A DNA stretch of 64,000 nucleotides from assembly GCA_000469685.2 (NCBI GenBank), contig LS997563.1, forward strand, positions 20,515,757-20,579,756, written 5' to 3'. The notes below the pieces were generated by a model. That model was not told the origin of the DNA, made no database searches, and saw only the letters and a list, made by a program, of their open reading frames with translations. The position numbers and the translations under genes are program-made. Position 1 is the stretch's first letter; each line of letters starts with the position of its first letter. The stretch comes from Haemonchus contortus (Eukaryota > Nematoda > Chromadorea > Rhabditida > Trichostrongylidae). Below are positions 46,268 through 57,400 of the stretch, piece by piece.

Positions 46268-49200
46268 ACACTTCTGTTAACCAAAAACTCAAAAACTCAA
46301 TCGTAACAAGTAATAGTGAAGCCAATGATTTGAGCTCTTGGAAGGATACAGCCGCATGAAAACCTGGAGCTCTGAAATCCAGTAACGGGGAGAGGAAACT
46401 AGTTCTAGAGATATCAAAGCGGGTAAGGTGAGTGAATAGGGAGAATAGGATAGGTACCGGTAAAGCGCAGTGGAAGGAGATGAGTTTTAAAGTCATGAAT
46501 GAAGGCGAATATGCTCAGAATGTTTCAAATTCGCTCCAAGTGGTTTAGCATTTATACTATCGAGTTATTCGCCAGTCAAAGGTTTTCAGTGAGAGTCATC
46601 TCCTATAATATCTCACTAAGTTGATCAGTTTCAGTTCCATGTGATACCGTTTAACGAGAACAATCTTGGCATGCAGACGCAAGCGCTCGGTAAGTCCACA
46701 TTTCCATGTAGTCAGTGATTTTACTCAAAAGTTCTAAGGTAGTCTTTTTTCTGATGACCATCTGTCCATTCATTCAGAGTCAACATTTGGCCAACCGCTG
46801 CCACCTGCTGATCCGCAACACATCCAAAGCCGACATTATGGTCAGAACGCACCGAGTAATAGCGACACCAGTAAGTAAGGCAGAGAACTGCAAAGTTATC
46901 TGACCGCTTTTGCCATGCCTTCTTCACTAAACCTCTCTTGTATGTGGCGCACTGTTCGATGTTGGCCTATCCGAAGTACTTATGCCCATGTTCCATTACG
47001 ATCGTTACAATAGTGTATTTGGTTTGTGCAAGCTACCACATAGCAGAGTTGGATAAGCTATGCACCCTGTCGGACAGTTCTGAGTAAACCCTTTCTAAAA
47101 ATCGACAAAACTTGGAAAGATCAGGCTAGGTTCGGTCTTTTTGCCATCATCAGAACTCGAAGATCGGTAAATAGTCAAGACCTATTCAGCAAAGAAGTCA
47201 GACTATGATGGAGTCAGTCCCCTAAAATACCTTACCCACCCGATTTTAATGGAATCAAGAGCGCTACATTACTTTCCCAGTTGTCGCAGTAGCTCAAGTT
47301 CGATCTCTAGTGAAGAACATTGTGAGTGAAATAGACAGACCCATCAACAACGACTTTCCTAGAACATACGAATACTCCGAACTTACGGTGTGGTCAAGGA
47401 AGGGGCGAAATTGGAATCTGATTGCCTCTTCCTTCCTTCTAACTTCCGGATTCCCAGTAAGGATATCATACGCGCGGTCCATCAAGTCTTTAAATAGTGC
47501 CAACAATTATAGTTACTGATATTTTGTTAACTATATCAATATTTTCGAATTCTTTGAATGAATCTGAGCCGACTGATCGAAACTGCGAAGATAGCAGCCT
47601 AATTAGGTCGATCCAACATTTGATTCTCGAATGAGGTATTGTGGTTGACATTTGAAAAGCCTGTGCACTTTTGACTTTTTTTTGAATAATCGGTCAAGCA
47701 TGAAAGCTAAAAATAGGTGCCTATTCGCGTCCTTACTATTCAATCTACGGTAGCATTGGCCGAGGGTGCTACCATATTCTCATTTGTGCTTTTGCTGTCT
47801 ATTTCGGGACTCATTCGGGACCCATTTATTGTAATAACAGCTTTATAATGACGAATTTAAGGTTAGGCCAAGTTATGCATAATATGAGTGGATCTCAATA
47901 AGTCGAGTATAGGCAAACTCAAAAAATCAGCCAGCTGAGTGGCTACGATGGAATAACCTTTAGAGCAGATGACGCAGCAGTCCGGCCCTTTAAGCTCAGG
48001 ATAGGTCACTCATCTGACTTCCAATCAGAATCATAGTGGCGTTTTGAATGCCTAGGTTGCCTATAAATGGATTGCGGGGACCAGCCAGACCGGTCGGTGC
48101 TTTTATTTCCCAGACGAGTCTGCTACCATTTATTCGACCAGAAAGGGTGGGAGAATTAGTTGAGTATGAGCCGGGATTTAATCCCGAGAGCTTGCGTGTG
48201 TGGTGTATATCATTTACCACTATTCCACATCCGCAAAAGGGTAAAGTCCTTGGGCTTTGATCTTTTCCGTGACGGATGCGTCCTCGCACTTCACCATAGG
48301 CATGTATACTTAGGCGCTTGACAAAAAGAGATTATAAAAAACACGGAAGAACTTCTCTTCTATGTTTTTATGCAAAACTCTTGCACGACGGTGGCTTTCA
48401 CTTGCAGCAAGACAATAACCCAAGACGTTGTGTTGTTTTTGTGCAAGAATGGACCCACTTGCCTCCAACTTTGAAATGGGACATACACATCAGCTGAGAT
48501 CAGCCACAGGATTGAAGTACTGAATGTCCCGCATCCCTAATGGTCAAAATGGTTCGCAACCATCGTGAAACTTCCTGTAGAACGGAACACTTTGAAAGGG
48601 CATTTCTTGATGCACCCTGAGACGTTCGTCGGAATCGTCAAAGGGGCCTAAGAAAGGGCCTAGCTCCTTTAAGCAGAGCTCGCTAAATCAAGGAAATGGT
48701 TTGACAGAAACGCCATTCATTGACTTCAATAATGACCTCTGCCAAGCTATATTTGACTCCGAAGACCCCTTCCGGAAAATCAGACTTTGTTTTGCTTCAC
48801 TAGCCGAACAGTTTTCCTCCCGGCGAATCAAGGTTATCACCTTCAGTTTAGTTTAAAGACAGGTCACCGAACCTCATGTATTTTGCTAAAGCCCCCTTAG
48901 TGGTCCCATATTTTTGTAGTTACATTTCTAGTTGGGGCAGATGTGTGGTGTAGTGGCAAGCGGCGCACTATCACGCATGCATGGTCACTATAGTTCAAAC
49001 CTCGAATCGATTTTCTTTCACGCCAAGCAAGCTTTCCATCCTTTCGGATTCGGTTAGTGGTTACACTCGTCTGGGATCATCAAGGCACTGACCTGTACAT
49101 CTACTGTCCAACGTATTTCGCTGAAGAGGTCACATATCTCGCATTCGAATCTCTATTATGATTCTAAATGAAAGCCGAATGCGGGGCGCGTCCAAAAATT

Positions 49201-52200
49201 GAAACAGTTTGCTGAAAAACTATTCTTTATCATCCGCAATTGTTATAAAAGAAGATGGTATTTGAGTAAAAATCATATGTATATTAAGTTATGAGCCTCA
49301 GCCTCAATTTTGATCATTTTACTAACCAAAAAACGCACTACCAAGAAGAACTGGCTCAGATCATTCCACTTGAAGTAACCCTTTCCCAATGATTGCAAAT
49401 CTTGTACTGGCTGATCTGTGCTACGTCGACATAAACAGTAACGGTAAAGCGGTGATGTGCCTGTTGAGTACTTTTGTATTCTTCAGTCATTATTTGAGTG
49501 AATGGATAAACAAGTGAAAAACGTATGGTCGTACTTTCAGCTCGTTCGCGGTCACGATCCACTGAAGGCACGGATAACACTGAAGCTAGTCATAGTAATC
49601 AAACGATTAACGAGGTGACTGCCTTTTTGTCTCTTTTCTTTTATGCAGCGGGATTCGCTTCGGGGAAATTCTTTGATGTCCACTCTGCCACCTTTCACGA
49701 CTAATTTCTCAGCTTCAGCGTTTATATCTACTGCCAGCTTCTACTAAAACACGTTTGAGATTAAAGGCACAGTATACTATAACTTTGGACCAACGAGGAT
49801 ATGAAATGTTGGTTAGTAAAGCTAGGAGTTGAAGTGGAAAAAGTTGTTTTGGAGGGACATTCAGACGAGCTGCCCAAATGTATGCGTCAGCCTCGTACAC
49901 TTGGCTACGGTAGGCTGCCTGCGTTCATAGTGTGCATCCCGCTGCGAATGGTAGAACCATCGCAGCCTCTACAACCCCGTGACAACTCGTCCGTCTTGGG
50001 TGTGCACGTCGGCTAAACCGGTTTTAGGGACCTTATTCCTTCTATTCTGAGCCGTTTTTCGACCTGACGGCGTCCCTTGGGCTACCCTTAGGAGTCACAA
50101 GATCCCAGGATGAAGTCTCGGAAACCATTTTTGTGGTGAATTGTGCCTTTGACTCGAAACTCGCTTTCGTTCATTGTTTCATTAATAACTACTTACAGAA
50201 AAATGTTGGGAAAAGGTGTCTATAGTGTACAACTCATATTCGCCAACTGACGCTCGTCTACATATGCCCCGTTCAATAAACAGAAATGCTATTTTTTCAT
50301 GAATCCTCATCCTTCATCGTCGGCTTCTTTGACTCTTCGGGCTTTTAATTTTGGCAAAGGAGATCTTTGAATACTTCCCAGTTCTCGGACGGTCTGGCGG
50401 GGCATGCGGAGGATGAAACTCATAATTGTTAAGATAAGGTTAATTCCACCCGCGCTAACCTAATAGTACTGTAAAGTATTGCCAGTGTAGACCCACAAAA
50501 TGATCTTTTTTTTTCAGACAAACCCCACCGAAGCCAACAATTATCCTTCATCGGGCACAAAGTATTTATCATTTCTTCTCCCCTCTCTCTCTTTCAATCA
50601 CCTTAGCACCCCAAGTGGTTTTTATATGTTTTTGCCAATTTTTTTCAAGTGGTTCCTATGCGATCTCTCATAAAAAGTTTTTTCCGACCATCCCGATTAC
50701 TCCATCACCGGCTATCTCCATTACTAGTTGTACTCTACTTTCACTAGTCGACGGTAACCTCTTACCGTATCCAAATGAGGTTGGTGGCACGATCTGCCCT
50801 GATACTATCGTTATTTACTTACTCCACTTTGAACTATCGCCTCTTACCGTAGGATAACGGCAAATCAACTCGATGGCACTCATCAGTCACAGTTTTTGTT
50901 TTTTTTTCAGTTTTTCATCAACACTTACGCCCTGCTATCAGCCTCTTTCACTTTTTTCTACTATTTTTTTCTTTTTCTCCTTTTTTTCCCCTGTGACAAG
51001 TCTTCCCTGTGGTAATGGGTTCAATGCTATCAATGGCACCAAACATTGTCATGAATGTCTTTTTTAGACAGAGCATTCAAGAATCATGACTTGAAAAAGT
51101 TTTTCTCCGTGGCACCGATATCCTTTTGGCTAATTTCTGTGATATTTTGCAGCCATCGGTGCCGATCTCTCAACCGGTACAGAATCTCGGCATGGCACTT
51201 CAACACGCCACCCTCGATACGCAAACTTTCACCAACTTCAACAATCCAGGTCCGTAGTCAGTATTCAGAACACGTAATAAAATGCAATGAAATAATCGGT
51301 AAGTTCCAAGTCGAGGAGTTTGTGAGTAGTCACGTTTCCAACGGGAAAGTGCATAGTTGCTAGAATAGAAAACGTCATTGCTGTAAGAAAAAACTGCAAA
51401 GAAATGAGGTTATTCAAGCCTGCAGCTCGGAGGTAATGCCTTTCCCCCCAGCTGCTTCTTCAAGTAACGAAAAAACCCGGAAGCGAGCGAGAACCTCATT
51501 TTGTGGATTTTTTCTACAGCTTCTTGTGGTTTTTCATCCTCTTGCAGATCCGTTCACACTTTGCCCCATCTTTACTTCAAACTCCACAACCGATCTCCTA
51601 CTACCGACCTCCTGCTCTCATGGTCTACGTCTTAGAGATATTTGGAAGTATGCCAATACTTACCAGATGAAGTCACCTGTACGGATACCGACGTTTAGTA
51701 GTTTCTGAGCCAATCCCGGATGTTTGGAACTGTTGTAGGAACTGTAGGAACTTAAGTATATGTCACATAGAAATAGCGACACTCGATTAAAATCCTTTTT
51801 TGATGATGTGATTGTCCGAAATGGTGCAAAAGTGACAAAGAAAACTGGCGTATTTCGAGAATTACAAAGTCTACAACGCCTTGGAAACTCGTCCGCCTTT
51901 GGGTGTGAACGTCGGCTTCAACGGTTTTGGCGTCCTTATTACGCCTTATCTAAACTTGTTCCTTCAACAGTAAAAAAGGCCTGCGGTGTTGATCTTCCAA
52001 CAACCAAGCAAAATACAAAAATAAGCTCGAATCGGGAGAACGGCCTCTACAAGCCGGAAGAGTCGTCACAAACTCGTAGGACCGTCAGTGAAGGAGTCCT
52101 ATGCCGGATTTCAATGAGTTGTGATATATTTGGGCTCGGGACGCACTGGTCTTTCATTACACTCGATGAAAATTTAGTGATACTGACCAAATTTATAAAG

Positions 52201-54422
52201 TTAGAAGAAAAAGACGGGAATATTTGAGAAGAAGAAAAGGAAATTGCACGAAGTAAAGGGGAATTCACGAAAGAGAGAGAATCAATCACGCAGCATGAAG
52301 GGGCTCAGAATAATGTCATATAAAGAGGTGCAAGAAGCTCTTTTAACGCGGGCTTCGTTCACCTCTCGACATTTCCCAGTGAGCGAAGGAACTTCTGGGT
52401 TTTGTGCTTTCAGAAACACTTGGAACCAACTCACAGGGTGGGAATCGCTGTGGTTCGACAGATTACGTTTACCAGGATAGCGTTATTCTTCGAAACCCGC
52501 TTCTGAGAGTGCTTGAATTGCTAAGAAGTGATTTCTTTCTTTTGACATATTCATTCTGACTGTTGTTGTTTCGTCACAATACTCGATGGGAAGATCTCGC
52601 AAGAATTGTGAGCAAAATTTCGGCTTCGAACGGGACTCGAACCCGTCCTTTTGCTTCCTAGCACTGTGCTCTTTATTCCTTATACGGCCCAGACCCCGCT
52701 TGCCCTAGCCTTCTTAATGGCTTCTATGTCATAGCTTCATTTTCTCCTCCTCGACATGAAGAAAAAAATCAAGGTTTTTATCTTTTTATGATCTGTGCCG
52801 CTCATGACTGCTCGGGGTTTTCATGAGGCACAAACTACTATTGTAATGTAACTTTATCATAAATGTATCATAGGAACGTTAGTGCGAAGAGCATCCGAGG
52901 CAACATCTGAGTCAGCAGTTTTCGTATTATACATTACAAAAAAATATTCATGATAAGAACATTCCCAAAAATCAGAAAAAAATCAAAAAAAAAACTTTGA
53001 GAACATCTCTTAAATACCTAATGTCCGGGATGTGGTTATAACTCCTTTTTTCTAAGCTTCCTCCGGTCATACCTCCCATTCATACCGTACTCTCCACAGG
53101 TCATACATATTCTCACGGTTCAAGGCGTTCGGAAAGTACTGAGCCTTCATTTGATGTTGATCTCATTTCTGAGGAAAACCGAGCAAACTATACTTACCTT
53201 CTCTATTCTTTGTAACTTACAGTGTGAAGTTTATCATGATAAATATATTAATCGTTTACGATGTACGTGCTTTATATAGCCTGTGCACATCGCCTAGTAT
53301 CAGAGGGAAAATCCAGACTTTTACTTGTGGCCAGTCATAAGTGAAATGGAAGGATCTCTCTAGTTGGGCTGTCTGAAGAGCCAAATTTGAAGGCTCAGAA
53401 ATCGGGGGAAACTGTGGAAAATTTTTTGCTTCAGACACTGTTTAGAAGGATTCTTCGAAGGCACTCTTTTAAGGTTAAGAAGCGGAAGTGACGGTGGAGA
53501 ATAGGGCATTGAACCATTTCGATCGTGAACTGTGCCTTTAGGGCTTGCCACCGACCACCTTCAGTTCTAATCATCCAGTCGACCATGTGTAAAAACAAAT
53601 CGGAAGTAAGCGGCCTATAATTGAATGAATGAGGGAATGGAAGATGTTTTGGACAGTTTCCTCTATTTTTGTAATGTTTTCGAGAACTGCTGCTCTGTCA
53701 AGTAAGGAATGCCAGCAGATAAAGCTTAGAACGTCCCTTGGAACAATTATACTTTTTGATGGCGTCAGTTATATTCAGGCCATCCTTTAGGATGGACGTT
53801 GGGTAGTGGCAAAGGGCGCATTATCGCACACTCACGGTCACGTGCTCGAATTCCGGATCAATATCCGCCTAGACCAACCCGGCCTTCCAACCCTCCGGAA
53901 TCGGTCATCTGGAACTGGACTTGCCTGGGAGGATAAAAGCACTGACTTGTACATCGGACTCCCTCAGCACTTCATTGTGTAGACCAAACACGCATTCAAT
54001 ACGCCACTGCGATTCTGACGTGAGGTCGAATGCAGGGCACATTCCTCAGGTAGGATTGATTGAACCCCAAGACTTCATTTTACCCTTTTCACGGACCGAT
54101 TAACCCCTTGAATTTGAGCATACGTAAGCCGTTAAGGAGCCTTGTACAAGAATGATATGACCATGACGTCTCAGTGGTTTATTATGTTAACCATTGACGT
54201 CTGATCATATGTAATTAATTTTCTTGAGAAGCCTCTTTTTTGGGTAAATCTGAATTCATAAGGTTCTCAGAAAAGGTTTACTCATTTTCTGTGGAAAGGC
54301 TTGTCCTTACGTCGTTATTCCCTAACTCAATTCATTTTTCAGATCTCTTCTCATTTCAACCGAACTCGTTGCTGCAATATCCAATGTTGTCATCATTTGG
54401 ACGCAATCCTCAAATGAATGCG
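46268..54422 (+). CDS. Seven-exon gene, Gln/Asn/Pro/Ser-rich protein, partial
   Basis: Proposed exons: 46,268-46,302, 46,383-46,422, 46,635-46,689, 46,778-46,870, 50,518-50,561, 51,153-51,249 and 54,343-54,422. Acceptors are mostly textbook (TCAGTTTCAG, TCATTCAG, TTTTTTTTTCAG, GATATTTTGCAG, TCATTTTTCAG) and all phases close. Exons four, six and seven share an unusual composition of Gln, Pro, Asn, Ser and Met (for example Phe-Gly-Gln-Pro-Leu-Pro-Pro-Ala-Asp-Pro-Gln, and Phe-Gln-Pro-Asn-Ser-Leu-Leu-Gln-Tyr-Pro). Chance would not give this in three exons kilobases apart. Such low-complexity stretches are common in transcription regulators and RNA-binding proteins, but no DNA-binding domain is in view. 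The first exon and the donors GTCCGT and GTACTC are the weakest points. Both ends are incomplete. A micro-exon at 54,906-54,920 and a stop-ended piece at 55,539-55,568 would fit next in phase. Confidence 0.58.
47281..47321 (+). CDS. Possible alternative exon of the 46.3-kb gene
   Basis: After an excellent TTACTTTCCCAG acceptor, two bases complete the codon left open at 46,870 and 13 codons follow (Val-Ala-Val-Ala-Gln-Val-Arg-Ser-Leu-Val-Lys-Asn-Ile) to a GTGAGT donor, phase 0. It competes with the exon at 50,518, which needs the same incoming phase, so the two would be alternative choices. It joins in phase to 49,649-49,747. Confidence 0.42.
47294..47506 (-). CDS. Possible minus exon inside an intron
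   Basis: A minus frame of about 38 codons ends at a strong ACC-GTAAGT donor near 47,388. The peptide is well mixed (Asp-Leu-Met-Asp-Arg-Ala-Tyr-Asp-Ile-Leu-Thr-Gly-Asn-Pro-Glu). The only acceptor nearby is an atypical TATTTAAAG. It lies in an intron of the plus-strand gene, so it would be a nested gene, or it is chance. Confidence 0.22.
   Translation of the reverse strand: MLALFKDLMDRAYDILTGNPEVRRKEEAIRFQFRPFLDHTVSSEYSYVLGKSLLMGLSISLTMFFTRDRT
47955..48050 (+). repeat. tRNA-Gly(TCC)-like sequence, probably pseudogene or SINE head
   Basis: TCTGACTTCCAATCAGA forms a 5-bp anticodon stem with loop CTTCCAA, which reads anticodon TCC. TTTAAGCTCAGGATAGG upstream resembles an A box, and GGCGTTTTGAATGCC downstream a damaged B box with a 4-bp T stem. 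The acceptor stem does not pair well. A functional tRNA is unlikely; a decayed tRNA or SINE head fits better. Confidence 0.5.
48930..49205 (+). repeat. tRNA-derived SINE, family S1, copy 3
   Basis: This is the best head of the family: GTGTGGTGTAGTGGCAAGCGG (A box) and TAGTTCAAACCTCGAATCG (B box). The body carries TCTGGGATCATCAAGGCACTGACCTGTACAT and GAAAGCCGAATGCGGGGCG, as in copies 1 and 4. It lies in an intron of the 46.3-54.4 kb gene. Confidence 0.78.
49649..49747 (+). CDS. Possible alternative terminal exon of the 46.3-kb gene
   Basis: A very strong acceptor (TTTTGTCTCTTTTCTTTTATGCAG) precedes 32 codons rich in Ser, Thr and Phe, in phase 0, and a TAA at 49,745. This fits the phase left by 47,321 and would give a shorter protein. 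The stop lies 15 bases before the left end of the 49.8-kb MITE. An AATAAA at 50,275 could serve as polyadenylation signal, so the MITE would form the 3' untranslated region. Confidence 0.45.
   Translation, partial: RDSLRGNSLMSTLPPFTTNFSASAFISTASFY
49762..50149 (+). mobile_element. MITE-like element with AAAGGCAC terminal repeats
   Basis: Left TTAAAGGCACAGTATACTATA and right GTGGTGAATTGTGCCTTTGA are diverged versions of the 17-bp termini seen at 9,118-9,777. The interior (CGCAGCCTCTACAACC, CGTCCGTCTTGGGTGTGCACGTCGG, AACCGGTTTTAGGG) is the fullest copy of the dispersed repeat also seen at 1, 5,385, 10,545 and 51,850. No coding capacity, so non-autonomous. Confidence 0.7.
51850..51945 (+). repeat. 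MITE-like repeat, fragment
   Basis: TCTACAACGCC, AACTCGTCCGCCTTTGGGTGTGAACGTCGGCTTCAACGGTTTTGG and the following CCTTATT match the interior of the 49.8-kb element in the same orientation. It lies in an intron and sits inside the 155-codon open frame at 51,760-52,227, which I therefore do not call as a gene. Confidence 0.7.
52590..52690 (-). repeat. tRNA-like repeat, family S2, copy 3
   Basis: GCAAAATTTCGGCTTCGAACGGGACTCGAACCCGT followed by CTTCCTAGCACTGTGCTCTTTATTCC is the best preserved copy of the family at 4,185 and 35,628. On the minus strand GGGTTCGAGTCCC is a full B box. It is intronic with respect to the 46.3-54.4 kb gene. Confidence 0.6.
53515..53545 (+). repeat. Lone terminus of the AAAGGCAC element family
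   Basis: TCGATCGTGAACTGTGCCTTTAGGG matches the right end of the 9.1-kb and 49.8-kb elements. No matching left end is visible within about 700 bases, so this is a truncated copy. Neighbouring GGCATTGAACCATTT also resembles the 49.8-kb copy. Confidence 0.55.
53790..54070 (+). repeat. tRNA-derived SINE, family S1, copy 4
   Basis: GTTGGGTAGTGGCAAAGGGCGC and CGTGCTCGAATTCCGG form the tRNA-like head. The body has GCCTGGGAGGATAAAAGCACTGACTTGTACATCGG and GAGGTCGAATGCAGGGCAC, ending TAGGATTGATTGAACCCC. It is the most complete copy and is useful as a family reference. Confidence 0.78.
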
Positions 54423-57400
54423 GTACTCGCTTGGTTTTCCATGCACGTGTATTTTTTCTTGTTTTGTTAAAATAGATGTTAAAAAATATTTTAAATATGT
54501 TCTCCGAACTTCCGGCTCAGAATTAACCTTATGTTAGGCAAGAAAAAAGAAATTTTTAGAAGGATTTGATCGCTTTATGCTTCAAGCGACGTTATGGATC
54601 ACAGCCACCCTCAGTTTTTTATATTTCAAGGCTACTCCTCCGGAATTTTTGCACCAAGCAATTCCCATTTTGTGCGTAGGATCAGCAATAAATACGAAAT
54701 TACGGCTGAAATTCGGAGCCCAAAAAAAAATTCACTATTTTTTTCAACTAAGTGAAACCAATTATTATAGTATGAAGCCGCGTTTATACTGCGACTTCCT
54801 ACTTACCAAATTTGGTCTTTGTGTGACCTCTTCAGACTTCACCTCAACAAACTTGATGAAATCGACTATTCTAACCGCACCTTACATAGCTTCAATACTT
54901 TTTAGCCAAAAAATTGTACTGTAAGTCCACTACCGCCACTAATTTTAACTATCTACCGCTCTTGCTGTCGTAGAGGCTAGTTGTTACCCTACCAAAGTAT
55001 TTAGGAGGCTTGTTTCTGGAACTAGGTAGTCACTAGGCCTAGCCAGGAGTTATGCTCGAGCTACATGCAACTACAAACCCGAACTGAACCGACAAATTAC
55101 AAAACCTCAAAGTTACGACTGAGAAGTGGCAGTGGCCGAAGATTGCGATACTAAAATTCAGCTTTGTTTCTCGAAGAAACTAGATTTTCGAGTGTGCTAG
55201 ATGTTGAATTCAGACAGTTCCTGCTGCCGGACAAGCCTATAGGATAGGATTTCCATTTTTGTCCAATCTGATAATTTTTGGATCCTCTCAGGAAAGTCCC
55301 GACTGATCAATATAATTGAATGGCTGTCTATTTTAAATGGCTTCTTTCTTTTTGTATCACAATACGAGCTCTGATAAGGGCAAAATACGTAATGACAGTT
55401 TTGACATATACGACGCAGTGAAGCTCGTTTGAGTCTCATTCGGTCTTATTAACACTGTTAGCAAAGAGCTAATGCTTCGCGATATCAATGGAATCTCCGG
55501 TTAGTCTAACACTATCAGCTTTGCTTTTTTTCTGGCAGCGTCAACTACAAACTGTCAGGATCGCTTAGAGAAAAAGGTGTTCGCTTAGGCAGTTCACAAA
55601 TCGGTAGCCTGAAAAGCTCTGGGTCATCTTCAGGCCTGTGAAGGAGAAAGGTGGATTCTTTATGACCTCATGCTTGCCTTAGCCGAGTATAGCGAACCCT
55701 GGAAGAGTGGGGAATCATTGCTAGAGAGATGCCTCCAGGGTTTAGTGTCTGAATGCTCGTCTAAAAAGCAACTCGTCTTTTTTGAGACAGAAGGAACTCG
55801 GAGACTTTGAAAATAGCAAAAATCACATCAAAAGACATTCAGTACAGCCCCGGGAATGTTAGCACTTGGGGTGGGATTCGAGTAGGCGTTTAGGGGGTTT
55901 TCTAGACCCCATCGCTTATACCCTTGTTGCTGCTCTGCAGTCAATCTGAACAAGGTTGCAGCTCACGGTATGCTACTTCTAATCTTCTTACCTTATCACT
56001 AATGAGCCTAGACTGTCTGTCTGTGAGTTTCCTAGGAAACATATTTAAGTGGTTTTCTATTTCATCTTATTGTGAAGCTGTCAATATTAGCTTTTTCATG
56101 AGTCCGCAATCAGTATGTGATCATGACTGTTGGAAATTTTGGGGTTTTTCCTGGAGTCCGCCTCCCTCCTACATAGATTAAGAATAATCCTATGAAAAGG
56201 CTGTAATCCTCATCAAGTCCGTGCTTTGAAAAGGCCTCAAAAAAATTTCAGGAACAGTTGGGAATTCGCGATGCATAGGAGTTATCAAAGAGGATTGCTG
56301 GGACTCGGGAAGATTCTGCAAACTTTGCCAGCCTAAGCATTTTACGACTCCTGCAGAGCAGCAACTATTCATAAATAGGAGTCTCGGACCAGGCAGGCCA
56401 AAGAGCTGCACGATTAATAAGTTATTCGAGAGTTCACGGTGCCTATTAAGAAGACATTCCTGTATTACAATGTATCGCCAAGATAGGGCGTTCAGCGCAT
56501 GGGAGAACTCAAGATACAATCTAACTGAAAAGCCATTCGATCAGCTTCGTAGAGGTGGAGCCTGTCATAATTGAACGTCATCGAGGGCACCCTCTTGGTG
56601 CTTTCAAATATCCCGTACCTTCTACTGGAGCAGATTTTCTCGGACCATGTACATGATGGGGTGCGACCCTCGCCATTACCCATAGGTAGCTGGATACTGT
56701 ACATTGCACGTGGGGAGCATGGGGGACGGGCACTACGTGCGTCCGAGGACGTGCGCGGCAACGTGCGCGATGAGGTTAGTGACAATTTGTACGAATCTGA
56801 AGCCAATTTTCGGGGCACAAACTCGAAGTAGAGTAGTTTAGTAGGGTCTGGTGATCTTTCTTACCTACTCTACTTCAAATTTGGACCTCAATGATAGGCG
56901 CTAAAGTCGTTCAAACCATTACGAACTTCGCCGGGTAATTTGCCGCGCGCATCCGCGGAAGCACGTAATGCCACATACCCGAGGAGCATGGGTTAGGGAA
57001 TAACCAGAGAATGCCTTTTTGATGCTCCAGGAACGAATGTCTAGCGGCATTCGTCAGTCAGATTCAATCTTCACTTTCCTGAAATCCAGAATCACTGCGG
57101 ACTCTTGTATCAGTTCTATCCTAAGATTGATTTTTTCTTCCGTTTTTTCGGGAACAACTTCACACCTGTGTTGGTGTATTTATTCGGGATAGTGTGGAAA
57201 GGTCGATATCTGTCGAGCCAATTTTAAAAGACCTTCAAAAGACCACCTTGGTCAACAGTTAGATGGCATACTTTCGTGAGAGTCTCGAAGCTTTCCAATA
57301 TTTCCACTCTTTCCAGCCAGGCGGTGGTTCGATGTGTTCCCAATCGCGCAACTCCGCAACGCCCATGTCCCTCACTTGGCTTAACTCACTGCACGCACGC

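Noticed and set aside
51760..52227. 155-codon plus-strand open frame
   Set aside because: It contains a recognisable MITE fragment at 51,850-51,945 and lies in an intron of the 46.3-kb gene.
56190..56831. Two overlapping minus frames of about 108 codons
   Set aside because: The frames overlap by only a few codons and could suggest a frameshifted gene, but there is no motif, acceptor or partner exon.
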